This document shows, in pieces, positions 47,450-59,900 of a stretch of DNA of 64,000 bases. Below the pieces are notes generated by a model, which did no database searches, had not been told where the DNA came from, and saw only the letters and a list, made by a program, of their open reading frames with translations. Source of the DNA: Neospora caninum Liverpool. Its lineage: Eukaryota; Apicomplexa; Conoidasida; Eucoccidiorida; Sarcocystidae. Positions within the stretch are counted from its first letter, which is position 1. Each line of letters begins with the position of its first letter. The stretch lies in the NCBI RefSeq assembly GCF_000208865.1, contig NC_018391.1:124001-188000 (forward strand). The letters are read 5' to 3'. The translations under genes and the position numbers were made by a program.

Positions 47450-48730
47450 TTATTTACGAGGGGGCAACGGAGCCGTCGGGCGGGGCTCTCGTGACTTCCT
47501 CCTCGGACGTTTGGGCACAGAAGCCAGCTCGGGTTCAAAGTTTTTTCTTGAGTAGACAGAGCCGTAGACAGTCGAGAGGAGGGAGACGGTCAACGCAACA
47601 TCCATGACGAAGAAGGACAGTGCCTGTTTCAGGCTGGCCGGTCCGTAGAGGAAGGCGACGAGACTCATGCTCCGCAGCAGCAAGTGGTTCTTGCCAGCTG
47701 TCCAGAGCCGCAGGATCACTTCCAGCTTGTTCCGGAACACGCCTCTCCGCAAGTCGAAGGCCAGCAAGGCAAACGGGGCAGTGCTGAGCATCAGACCTAC
47801 GAACACGCCCCACGTCCTGACTCGGGGCAGGAACCGCTGCGGCGTGAGGAGGCGCAGAAAGTAGGCAGCGACGGTGAAGATGAGCGCGGAGACAGCGGCA
47901 ACGGCGAACAGCGCCTGCCGAGGAAGCAGAGCGCCGAACACCTTCTCGACGGCCTGCGTCAGCCGAGGGAGGGCCTCGTACGCGCGCCAGAACGCTTTAT
48001 CGAGTCGCGCAATCAGGGATCCTTGGGTGTGGAGCTCTCGGAGGAGCCGAACCAGGAGACTTGCCGCCGTTCCTCGGTCGGGAAAGGCATCCACGAAAGC
48101 GTCGACTAGGGCACCGCCTCGCTGCTCCAGCTCGGCTTCCACACGAACGATCGTGGCGAGCTTCAGAGAGACGACCGAGACGAGCAGCAACGCAGCGAAA
48201 ACGACTGCAAACTGTCCGACAGTTTCCACCCTTCGGCCCCTCGGGCTCGTCGATCGGACCGCTCCAGTTTTTCGCTTCACTGGATGCCCGCCGTGGAGCC
48301 CCGCCAAGCCAGCAGCAAGCAGGTCCCTGTACGGATCCGCGCTACTCTTCCGCCTTCTCAGGCGCGGCAGGAGGACACGGACCAGTGGCGAGTTCTGGTC
48401 TGTGACTCCTGCAACTTGTGTGGAGGGACCGGCCTCGGCCTGTCTCTTTTCGAGCGCACTTGCGGAAGAAACGCGTTCAAAACTGGGTTCAGGCAGCAGG
48501 GTCTGAGCCCCCGGCGCCTCACCCTGCGTCGCGTCCGTCCACCCTCCCGACCTCTCCACTCCATTCTCACTCCCGCCGTGCTCCACAAGCACGCCAACTG
48601 GCGAGTTCTGCGAACTCTGGTCAACGCCCTCCACGTCGGTTTTCACGAAGGGCCAGAGGACCGCCAGGAGAAAAACCATGCATCTCCGGACGCGCCGAGA
48701 GACAAACTTTATTCGACGTGTGCGTTGCAT
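47450..48730 (-). CDS. Multi-pass membrane protein with signal-like N-terminus, family not recognised
   Basis: Single-exon frame of 426 residues from the ATG at 48730; an in-frame ATG 13 codons upstream (48769) is possible. I prefer 48730 because it places a basic stretch (RRIKFVSRRVRRC) directly before the hydrophobic core MVFLLAVLWPF, a signal or signal-anchor layout common in coccidian secreted proteins. Numbering from 48730: residues about 35-170 are hydrophilic and Glu/Gly/Ser-rich. Hydrophobic segments follow at about 173-194 (FAVVFAALLLVSVVSL), 273-294 (ALFAVAAVSALIFTVAAYF), 308-325 (VFVGLMLSTAPFALLAF) and a longer pair at about 352-392. The tail is basic (KRPRRKSREPR). Several Gly/Ser/Arg-flanked helices could be amphipathic. 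It may be a dense-granule or organelle membrane protein; no domain or retention motif identifies which. Coding composition and frame continuity support a real gene. Confidence 0.62.
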   Translation of the reverse strand: MQRTRRIKFVSRRVRRCMVFLLAVLWPFVKTDVEGVDQSSQNSPVGVLVEHGGSENGVERSGGWTDATQGEAPGAQTLLPEPSFERVSSASALEKRQAEAGPSTQVAGVTDQNSPLVRVLLPRLRRRKSSADPYRDLLAAGLAGLHGGHPVKRKTGAVRSTSPRGRRVETVGQFAVVFAALLLVSVVSLKLATIVRVEAELEQRGGALVDAFVDAFPDRGTAASLLVRLLRELHTQGSLIARLDKAFWRAYEALPRLTQAVEKVFGALLPRQALFAVAAVSALIFTVAAYFLRLLTPQRFLPRVRTWGVFVGLMLSTAPFALLAFDLRRGVFRNKLEVILRLWTAGKNHLLLRSMSLVAFLYGPASLKQALSFFVMDVALTVSLLSTVYGSVYSRKNFEPELASVPKRPRRKSREPRPTAPLPPRK

Positions 48731-51700
48731 GTTAACAGAATGCCTCCATCGGGTCCCCACACAAAACATGGACGCCGAGACTGTACGTACAGCTCACGGC
48801 AAAGGCGCGCCTCGCTCAGAGACGGTACCGAACGGAGAAAAGATTTCCCGAACAAACACATGAGACGCCCACTCCTCTAAGACGACAGCAGCTCTCTACG
48901 AAGGAAAACCGAAAACGCCCGTGGCCGGGGTGCGCTCTTCAGTGTCAAGGCACTGCCGAGATGTCCCTTTCTCCCAGAAAACGCTAGACCGCCACGGCAC
49001 GATGACCAAAAAAACGAACAAGTACTGCGAGTCCTACGTGCACCCAGTGAAAGCAACCCTCCCTGGTGTCGCCCCGCCCGTTCCCCCCGTCATGGGACGG
49101 GTGACTCGGCAGAATCGAAGTGACGAACACTGGAAGCAAATGCCGCACAGAGGTATGTTCCTCTTCTCACGCCTGTGAACGGCTGCTCAGCTCTGTCTTC
49201 TGTACAAGAAGCGGTGCGAAAGTGCATCTCTTTTTGATCGATCCGCTGCTCGCAGAAAACGTTCACATCAAATGGAAAGCAACAAACTCCCCAGCGAATG
49301 CGCTGCGTCCTGCAGCGCATTCTTTAACTGAACACGGGATTTCAGTGGGTTCTGTAACTGGAAAGGTGACTCCAGTTTGCACAAAGAGAAAGCCGCCGGA
49401 GCCACGAATCGTTGCGGCCCAGCCATGTCTTCCGCCCGACAGGGGGAAAACGCGCTGTCCTCAAAAGAGCGGGTACGGCACACCCTGGGAGTTTCCGGCA
49501 AGCACTTGAGAAACACTATCCGTGGGAAGAGGAGGCGAAACGCGAAAGACATGTTTTGTCGGTTTTCCCTTGGATGTGGAAATCGAGAGGGCCTCCTTCC
49601 GACGGCGCACAGAAGGGGGCCGGCGGAGAATTCGACTCCTCCCCAGTCCCGCGAAACGTCATGGACGACCGGTCGTCACGAACCCTCAGGCTGGCCGTAC
49701 TTTCGCACGAAAGGAAAAGAAACTCGCTGAGTTTGCGTGCACACGATCCCTCAATCGGCAAACGGGAAACGCCACAGCGTTTTAGTCTGTGATCTGGCGA
49801 AAGACCCGGTGGCCCGTTGCCAGACCCCGCCGGGGAGATTGTGCTTGCTGGAGGCTTTTCTCGCGCACAGACGGCTTTGTCTCACCGTCGGAAACTCTTT
49901 CGGGCGCTCGCAAATTCTGAGTGTCCCAGATGAGAAATTGGAGACGTGAGGGTTTCCGTAACAGCGAAAACAGAGCGGTGACAGTACCTGATGACGGTCC
50001 CCGGGGGAAAGGCAGGCGTGTCGCGGGGGGGGGGGGGGGGAGGGGGGTAGGGGTTCTGCAGGGGTTTCGGGCGTTCGTGTCTGGAAGCATCCTCAGACGA
50101 AAATAGGATCCAAAAACTCCAGGGACATACAGTGAGACAGCCACTGGACGAAACAAAAGGCGGAAACTGGCGACAGGAGGAAACGCAAAGAGTGGAGAGC
50201 CTCCAGCGTCTGGGCTCTCCTCTGAAGCGTGGCCGTTGCACGATATATACCTGCAGGAAGTAACCCACGTTACCTGGAGGCTACTTTCCCCCCGGTAACA
50301 CCGCGTTCCGTGCCGGTAGGGACGGAGCCTGGAGTTGGTACCACGTGGCCGCACCCGCAGTGCACTGAAGTAGGCGTAGCGACAGGGGACCTTTAAAACT
50401 TCAATATCCTCTAGCCGGTTGAACTTAATGCATCGTACAGGGGGAAATGGACGTAAAAGACGACGCAGTGACACGTGGGCCGATTTCCTGGCAGCAATCA
50501 GGATATCTCGGGTCACTCGGCCGCGTCGTACCAGCAAGTAAGTGCCGGAGGCGCGCTGGGACACTTGGTGTGGTGTTGACCACGTGGGCCACGCGCAAAC
50601 CGGCCTCTACCGCCAACTGGAGTCCCGGCGCGAATCTTTATGGTTTTTCGTCTCCAACTCGAGTACCGAAACCTTGGTGTTCTGGCGGTGAACCCCGGAG
50701 GCTGGCGTCCTACGGAGTCTCGTGATAGGCGAGAGTCTATCTTTTCTGCTTGGAGCGAATCTTCTTGTTTCTTGGCGTCAAACCCGCTGCATCTGTCGCG
50801 GGTGTCCACCTTCTCAAAATAGGAGTTTCCTGTGGTGATTTTCACACACTTGAGGCGCCTGTAGGCTTAACAGCACCACATATCTGCCTGTTTCAACAGC
50901 GCGAAAGCATGCTTGGGTCATCTGCACGAGTCATACCAGCGGAAGACGGCGTGTACAGTATTGTGTACAGTATTTCATTGCCTTCAAGCTATTCGGGGTG
51001 CCTGGACACACCAACACCAGTGGTGAAACGTGAACTTCAGGTTCCCATAGGGGGAAGACCCCAATCGGGCCTGTTTGGTTGTGTCCACTTTCCACAGGTA
51101 GATTCTCACGAAGAGAAAAGCGCGGCGAGGCACGAAAGAACAGAGAAGTTTAGGTCTTCTCGGGTCGGGCCGCCGGGGCAGGACCGCAGCGGTGTTCTGC
51201 GTGAATGAACGAGGCCGCCTCCCTTTTTGCGGCATGAATCGGCGGTAGCTTTTTTGTTCTCATAATCAGAACGAGAAAGCGTGGTCTTTTCTCATGTCGA
51301 GACACAGGACGCAAGGACTGGCGAAGAGAAAACAAACTGTTTTTGATGCCAGAAGCAAGGCCACGAGGCCGGGCTATCACACGAAAGCTCTACCTCTCTC
51401 TAGCGCTGCCAAGGATTTTCAAGTTCGTCGTTCTCCCCTGTGCACGCAAACGTACATGGCGAGCATTCGAGAAGGGAGTTAGGCTGTCACATGCAAAGCA
51501 AGAGATTCCACGCACACGTTTTTGAAGGGTTTCAACTTGCTGTCAACCAGCGATATCCCCGTGCTAAACATCACGAGGACGTCTGTTAGCAACAAGCAAC
51601 AAACGGGGTTCTTGATGGAGTGACAGTCTAGTCGTTTTTCATTGTTCCTCTCGGCCTCAGCTTCCTTCGGGAGAGAAGAGGATTCTCCCGTCCCCACAAG

Positions 51701-53970
51701 CAACACATACGCTCAAATTAGAAATCCCACTGCAACGCAAACTATGAAGCAAGACTTCTGTGTTTGAACAGCAGCCATTTCGTTCCTCGAGCTTCCGTTG
51801 TTCCACAAGGTGAACTGTTGTTCTCTACCCGACACACGTCGGGCAGCCGGTGGTTACGAACAAGAGAACCACGGAACAAACGAAGTCGCCACTCATGGCA
51901 AAAGAGAAATTTCTAATCGTATTTTCCTCGACGGGGCTGGGCTGTGAAGTTTGACCAGAAGTCCTGCGGCCACCGCCTGTGTTCATCAGGAGGCTCATAT
52001 CCCCTCCCGTGGCAAGACGCGCCTGCGATTTCGCTGTGTGCGTTTTTGAATATGCATTGTTCCACTGGACAGAACGAGGAAGGCCTGGACAGAATAACAG
52101 AACCGACGGCAACATTCCGTCTGCGCGTGGGGCGTTCCACGGTTATTTTTGTCTTCCGTTGTGGCAACTCTACGCTCCGCAATGCACAGGTCAGGAGACA
52201 GCGACAGCAAGCTGTAAAGCGTAACCGGTAGCGACCAAAAAGAGTGTACGAATGGGCGAAATTCCTGGAAGGAATCGCGTAACAGAAAATGCCAGTGGGA
52301 AGGCTCCGGCGCTTTCCTTCTTAATCAATGCCCTCCCTTGGAACGGTCCGTTTTTCATATCCAAAACGGTCAGCCGGGCACAGCAATATCGTTGAGTTGC
52401 TGTTTAGCAACGTTGTGCGGGTGCGGCAAACGCGGATGCCGTCGGTCAAAAAGACCCAAAAATCGGCGCCTTACGGAACTAGAGAGGCTTCCCCGGGACA
52501 TTCCTACGCAATACTCCGCGTTCTGCAGAGATCCCACTTGATATCTGGACTGGTTCCTCACTTGAGACTTCCTCTCGCTAAAACTCACCACCTGTGACTG
52601 GTCTGAGAGCGATATGCTGCACATGGCCTGCCGCTATTTTGCCCAAAAAGAGTCAGTTGTGGCGAAACCGAACCGAGTTTCGACATTTGCACCCAGAGAA
52701 AAAGGTTCGTGTGATCTCATACCCAACCGATCCCCATGCAGTCGCTGTGCACTTTTTCGCTTCCATGGTGTCTCGTGCCCACATCCCCCAACGGGAAACT
52801 GTAGCCGGGGCGGGAGACGCGACCGCCTACGGGGAACCATTTGGGCTCCTGGCCCGGTTTTGAACAGAGACACGAGCATGGCCTGTGACACTGGCGAAAA
52901 GTGCACTATGCTTGCTCTTCTCAAACCAGAGCGCCGGATAGCTTTCGACTGACAGAAACACCCTGGTTACTGCAGCCGCCATGAATATACTTGCTATCGA
53001 TGCTTCGCTCATCTGTGGCGCCGTCTCATTGTTAAGTCCCTCTGTGCCACTCTTTGATAGAGGAAACTCGAAACGCGCTTTGGTGTTCAATGCACTTGCT
53101 ATCACACTCGTCTGGCGAAGTAGCGTGTTCCCAATTTTTTGATGGCTGCATGGTGAATTCCTGCGCGGGGTTTGTGCCCCGGGTCTAGTTTAACAGAAAC
53201 ATCCTTGCGTTCAATGCGTTATCTGGGCTACGCTTTTCGAGCAAGTGAATTCCTTTCGCGCAGTCTCGACTGCAGAACCAGAAAGAGGAACTCATCTCAG
53301 TGCACGACTGACAGCTGGCCCGTTGCAAGCAGCATCTCGTACAGAGAGAAAATTGACGTGCACAAAACAAGGCGTCCCTCAACCTTTGGCAGTAGATGAC
53401 GTTATCCTCGACTTGGAAAGGCCGCCCCCGTGCACTGGATCGCGCCCCACAATTCCGTGACCCTGCGGTGGAAGGTTCTCTCTGATGGGGAGCTTCTGTT
53501 TGACCGGTCAGCCACTCGCTTCTTGAAATTTCCGGCCCCCTGGTGTTGTCCGAATCCGTTCTGACTCGTCTCACCAGGCCACTGCTCGAGACAGTGCCGC
53601 GGAAAGCCCTGGATTTGGTGGATTTTTGCGAATCTCGCACGTCTGTTGCTCTCTGTGTTCTGACGTCTTGTCCCTTGCGTGATCTAATGCTTGCGAGCCG
53701 TGCCTTTCCTCCGAATGCCAATGAGCCTCCCCCTCCAGGACTTCGCTGAGTCTGACGCTTCTTTGTTGCCGTCCTGTGAAAGATCTGTAAGCATCGAACA
53801 CTAAATTTGTGAAACGCGCTCTGGGGCTGTCCGTCGACTGGTTCCGTCTCTGCTTTTCAGTTGATAGTTACAGAAGGCGTACCCGCGAGAAGGAAGTAAC
53901 ATACCGTGGCACTAGCCTCTTGGTCTTGGCTTCATAACTGCGTAAAGCCTTCAGTCAGGTCCTGTGAAAG
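48731..53970. other. Long divergent spacer
   Basis: About 5.2 kb between the leftward membrane-protein gene and the rightward transporter gene, so it should hold both promoters. Frames are short and unremarkable. A G-rich tract at 50026-50052 and a perfect 12-bp duplication at 50951-50974 are the only clear structures. Confidence 0.5.
50026..50052 (+). repeat. Poly-G tract
   Basis: A long G run, a single A, another G run, TA, then GGGG. It could form a G-quadruplex on the plus strand, and its length is likely to be unreliable in assembly. Confidence 0.8.
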
Positions 53971-56900
53971 ATGGCGTCACTATCTCCCTCTCAACCCGTC
54001 TCTCCTTCCTTCTTCTCTCCGCGACTCTGTGTTCGTTCTGTCTACGGAAAACAGTCTCAGGAGAACATGAGCAGCAAAGTTTCTCAGATCGAAGGTGCGT
54101 CTGCTTCCCACTTTCGGAAGGCCTTCCAGGCGCCTGTTTGTGCCTCGGATCGCCTTTCGCCTGATGCTGCCACCTACACTCTAGGCGACTCGTCGAGCAC
54201 CGCCGTTCTTACTTTGCCTCTCCTGTGTTCGAATTTCGACGGGCGGATCCCTTTTTCCCCCACTCCATCGTCTTCATGTCCCTCGTGTCCCCCCCCATGT
54301 GGCGGGAATGGAGCAGCGTGCGAGTGCTCACTCCCCCAAGCGCTCCCGTGCGCGTCTGCCGCTCTTTCTGTGAGTGTTCTTTCCACCTCGCCGTCAACTG
54401 CGCCTTCGCCCCTTTCCGAAAGATCCTCTGTTCAGTCCTCTCAGGCTTCTGGATGCGCAGAGTACACAAGCGCCCGAGCTGAAGTCGCGAACAGCCCGAT
54501 CTCCAGAGTGCGAAGAGCCACCGGAGGCTCCCGGCCGTGCAGTCGACCCCGCCCTCCGCGGTTGGCCCCATCCACGACCTCTGAGAGCAAAACTGCCTAT
54601 TCCGACGGGAAGCAGCGCGTCTCGGGAGCTTTGCCTCCACATTTTTTCTGCAATCCGACGCGTTTTTTCTCGCTTTTCCCCGGCGTCCACCGAACCCCAA
54701 ACGGGAGGGAAGGTGGGCGCTCGGATGCAAACGGCGGGAACTTTCCTAGAGCTTGCTCGTCGTCCCTCCCCTTTGTCAAAGTAGGTTCTCCTCACTTCCG
54801 TCTGTTCGCCGCAGCCCCATCCGCCTCGGGCTTCTTCACGCTCCCTTCCGTAGTCCAGCCTCCCGCGTCATGGCGGCAAAGGCGGCGGACAGCTTTTCTC
54901 GCGCTCCTCGCTTTTCTTCTCTGCCTGTTCTTGCTTTTCGGCGTCCTTTTGCCCAAGTCACGAGTGGAACAGTGGACCAACGCGGTGCCCTCGGCCCGGA
55001 GGGAAGCCGTAGGGCTGAGCAGGAACCTTGAGCTGCCAGCCGCCTTCCCAGGAGAGACCAGCAGCCTCGCGGCTCTCGGTCGCCAGCAAGAAGGTAGTCA
55101 TGCAGGCCCCCGACTTGACCCAGCGAGCGGGGGAGGCATCGACGCGCACCTCGGGGTGGACGGAAAACGTCCGTTTTCTGCAAATCGATTGCTTGCAGAT
55201 CAGGAGCCGACAGGGTTGCCGTCTGCGTTTGGCGAAGGCAACACCACAGCTGCGGTCTCTGTGCCCGTTCCCGCGAGTTCTCCACAGTCTCTGGATCTAA
55301 TGCATCTCTCGAGTTCGATGGATTCGCGGCAACCGGTCCTCTCTGCGTCGCTGCCTTCGTCAAGCTCCACGTGGGCCCTGTCTGCGCTAGCGTCTCTTCC
55401 CCCGGTCTTTCTCTTCCTCCTCTTCGTTTCCATATGCTGCTGCCTTGCGTGCATCTTCATTTCTTCCGCCCTGGTGTACAAGCACCTCACCAACTACTAC
55501 GAGCCTCACCTGCAGCGCTACATCTGTCGCATCTGCCTTGTGGGTCCGGCATTTGCACTGGCCTCTCTTATCTACTTTGCTCACACCCTCCTGAGTGTTT
55601 CACCCCCCGCGGATCGTGCCTCTTCTGCCTCCTCTAGCTTCCGCTCGACCTTCGCCCCGTCCCCTGACGCGGCGGCCAGAGAAGGTCCAGCCGCTGAGAG
55701 CTCTGGACAACCCATCTCCTCGGGGTTCTTCGAAGGCGTGGCTCGGGCTTTGCTCGGAGCTGGAGAGCCAGGGCTGTCCGGAGCCCGAGTTGAGGAGGTT
55801 TTCATCGACTTCCTGAGAGACCTCGCCCAAGCAGTCGCCCTCTACAGCTTCCTTGTTCTCATGATCAACTGTTGCGGTGAGTGTGGCGCGTAGAGTCCAC
55901 AGGCGATAGCCCCGATCGAGACAGCCCGAAACACGGGCACCGTCTAGACACGAAGCCGCGGAAACCGCATTCATCGCCCCTTGCGAACAGGGCTTTTTGG
56001 CAGCTCTACCTTTCACAATGATCTGGAGAAAAAAGTGTTCAAAGTGTTCCTGAAACGCCTTCCTAGGATGCTGAAGGATGCCACTGCCCCTCCACTGGTT
56101 CTTGCCTCAGCTTGTTCAGTGCATGCTCCTTTTCCCCCTGCGCCACGGGGCGTGGATTCCGTTTCTCTGTCTTTTCACCGAGCCTCAAATGGTTCTCGGC
56201 GGCTCGGCGTCTGCCTGTCTTGCCATATGCGCTCCTTGGTTGTGGACTGTGCCTTGAGTCAGGCAACGACCGATGCATCTCCCTGACCCTTGCGTGTAAC
56301 CCGACGTTGGTCAACCCCGTCCCACCCTTCAACTTCTTCATTCCTTCTTTCCATCCAGGACCGCACATTCTTCGATACCTCAAAGTCGGAGTCATGCAGT
56401 TCGTTCTTGTCGTGCCTCTCGTCGGCATCATCTCTCTTCTCCAGGCTGTCTCGGCCAAGCCTCCCACCGCTCTCTTCGTTCCCTCCGCTTTTCCTCCCCA
56501 GCAAGTGGATCAGCCGGTCGTAAACGAGACGTCGGGGACGCCGGGGCTTCGTTCTGACAACCTGGGAGACATCCTCCCCGCTCCGAGCGCACTGTCCAGT
56601 ATCTCTTCCCCAGTGCCTTCTCCCTCGCCCGACGCGTACTGTGGAGATCGTCCGTCAGATTGCTTTGCTCCCCTTCCAGTCGGGTGGCCTCGCCTCTGGA
56701 CGCTCTTCTCCTGGGTTCCCGTCTTCCTGTCCCTTCCAGTTGCCCTCCCGTCTTCACCAGGAACGGACACTGTCCATCGCTCGTTGCCGGGGGATGACGC
56801 CTCTCAGGTGCCCCGAGTCCCGGTCGGTCCCTCAGCCAAGCTCAACCGGAATCTTCCAGCTTCGTTAGCAGACTCAAGCGAGGATCTCAAATGGTCACAT

Positions 56901-59900
56901 TTCCTTGGCATGCCCGGGATTACCTCCGTTCTGCTCCTCGGATCAGTTTTCATTTGCATGCTGTCTCTCCTTCAGTTCTACCTGTGCACGGAATCGCTGC
57001 TGCGGCCTTACAAACCTCTGCAGAAATTCCTGTCTATCAAGGTGCTCGTCTTCTTTCAAGTGTGGCAGCGCCTCGCCATCCGCACGCTCCTCAATATAGG
57101 CGTCATACAAGGCAACATCATTTTCGAGGCCGAGCAGATGGCGGTAGGTTATCCACTGAGAAAAACAAGACCGGGGAGCCTCGCCGTCTACCCAAGAGGT
57201 GGAGCGGCGAAAGAGGAAGCCGCAATCGAGTCAAGAGCAACGGATCGAAAAGCGTTAACGCTCGACGCAAGGCCAGGCACGTACTGGCCTCGCTCTGTTC
57301 ATTTTAAGGCCTCGGCCGTGTAAACCTCCCTGGCATCCCTGTGCGGGGGAGCGCTCACGTCGGGGCGCCTCCCGACACCACGGGACTCGTCTCTTTTACC
57401 TGTGCACGCTGGATCGTCAAAACGCCTCGGGCTCATGTGTACCAGGACGTGGCCGTAGCCCTTCAAGAGTGCGTCGCTCTTCAACACAGGAACCGACAGC
57501 CTCCACTTCCTCACGCACATCTCTCCTCCACCTGCCATGCTTGGCCTCGAACAGCAACGGCGGAAAGCCGTGCTCCTCTCTGCCGTATGTGTCGCCGTTC
57601 GCGGCCCCGGCAGTCTAGGGAGCCTGCAGCATTCGGGCACAACCGCGGCGCGTGTCTCAACTCACGTGTTTGTCTCTGGGGTGTTTGCTGCCTGCAGGAT
57701 TTGTACCACAACATCCTAATGAGTGTTTGGATGGTGTTTATCTCCATCAGCCACGTCCTCTGTTTTCCCGTCAGCGATCATCTGCCGGAAGTTGCCGGCG
57801 GAAGTGACGCCTTGAGCGTCGCCCCCCCGAGTGCGTCGTTCTTCCAAGGGTGCGTAAACTCAGACCAGCAGCTCGACCACGAGCCCGAGTCGAGAGGCTG
57901 CAAACATTGCTGGAAGGGCATGCGGCGAGACCAACCGGGAGGGAAAACCCATGATGCTTGCCGTAGAGTGGGAAGGACACCGCGAGCGTGTGTGTTGGCT
58001 CCCATAGGTGTTTATAACTGCCCAAATAGGCCCCGATACAGGTACCAGCGTACATGCCGACTGTAAGCAAATCGTTCTTTCCCCGCTTTGTTCCTCGCTT
58101 TAATAGGAAAGGAACTTCCTGCTGCAACCGCACGGTCGAATCTTTTCAACTTGCGGCCCGCACCAGAACGCGAGCTCTTGGAACTGCCACGAACAGAAAT
58201 TTGCCTCGCTCCCCACAGCTATAGTCTCCGTTCCGCAAAACCGTGGACGCCGCATTGGTGTCTTGTGCTGGTTCGCTGTCGTCTGCGCAGTTTGCTCGAA
58301 GTTCTCCTCGCCGTCGACGTCCTACAGGATGCCCGCGAGATTGCCTTGCTTCCTCACCGGTCTCTCGACAGGGCGTGCTCGATTCTCCACGAGCAGTGCG
58401 TCCAAGCCGACAACGAGTTCCAGCACCTCCTCTCTCTGGATCCAAAGCCCGAGCTGGAACAGTTCTCTTCTTCGCCGTACGTGCGCACGCGAAGTCAGGG
58501 GACCGGAGACGCCCGGACACCGGTTTTTTCCCCTGAGGACACTCCCACTGGTGCGCGAACCCTGAACCCTTGGCTCCGACGGGCGACCACGGCTTTCTCC
58601 GGCTCCCCTTTGAGCGGCGTTTTTCGCTCCCTGGGGCCGCTGGAAAAAGGCGCAGAAGGCGCGCCCGACAACAGCGTGGAGGCCGACGAAAGCGACGATG
58701 CCGACGGGGAACCGGAACACCTCGACACGGCCTGCGAGCTCGGCGAAAGGTCTTGCAGCGACGTCCTCGTGCGCTCAGCGCCGCTCTCGGAATCGGAAAG
58801 AGAGCGAGTCCACATTCTCCGGTCGCTTTCGTTTCCGTTTGGGGACGCAAAACCAGCTGCGCACGTCCACAGGGACGAGAAACCAGCTGACACGCATCTG
58901 GCCCGCCCCCTGGACAGCCGGTCCGCGGCAGCAGGCATACCCCAGCGGCCGCCGCGAAGACTGGCGAGCCCAGAGACCGACGCCATGGCGACTGAAAGAA
59001 AGCGGGGAGACGAAGAGGGAGTGGAGAGCAGCGGCGTGGCGAATGACGCGAAAAGGCCAGGGAGCGGCGGAGCACCCGCTCGCGATCAGCCGAACGACAC
59101 GGGAATGAGTGCTGCCCTAGACGCTGCAGTCCGTCGGGCCCTTCCCTTTTTTTCGGATGGGAGTCGACCCGAGTCTGTGGCTGGGTCCCCTTCCTGTCCC
59201 TTGCTTGCCGGCTCGGGTGGAGCCGGCGAAAGCCGAACGCTCCGCCTCAGCCGCCATGGCGAGCTCGATGCGGACAGCGACTCGGACGGCGAGGCGCTGT
59301 GCCCACCGGCGCCTCCGAGTTCGCCGGTCTCCGGCCTGCCGTCTCCGCGTCTGACTCCCTACGTCGCGCTGCCTGCTCTCAGCAGCTCTCTTCCTCTCGA
59401 CCGTGCTGCGTCATCTCGGATCGTCCGCAGCCCGCCAAGGCGGGAAACGCACGGCTCTGCGTTTTCGGCGTGTCCCCATTTCCTTCTCTCACCTGGACAT
59501 GCGTCCATTTCGCGTGCCGGGTCCCTTCCTTCGCCTCAGAACCAGTCAGGCTTCCAGTGGGAGGGCCACCTTCCTGAGGCCGTCTCACAGACACCGTTTT
59601 TCTCGCCCGCCTCCTGTTTTGCGTCCTTCGTCCTCGGGTCCTCACGCAGAAACTCCTTTGGGACCGGCCGCCTGGGCACCCCTGCCTCGCCGTACTCTCC
59701 CCTCGCAGCCTCAGTCGCCGCTTCAGTCCCGGGAGCCGTGCCGTACCCGCGGAGTGCGACTGGTCGCGCCGCCGTCGCCGCGCGCTTTCGTGTCGCGTCC
59801 AGCCCAACTTCGCCTTTTCACCGGTTTCCCGCGGCCGCGTTGGCCGCAGCCCTCGGCACAGATTGGCCAAGTTCTCCTTTCTTTCTGGAGGAGATTCCCG

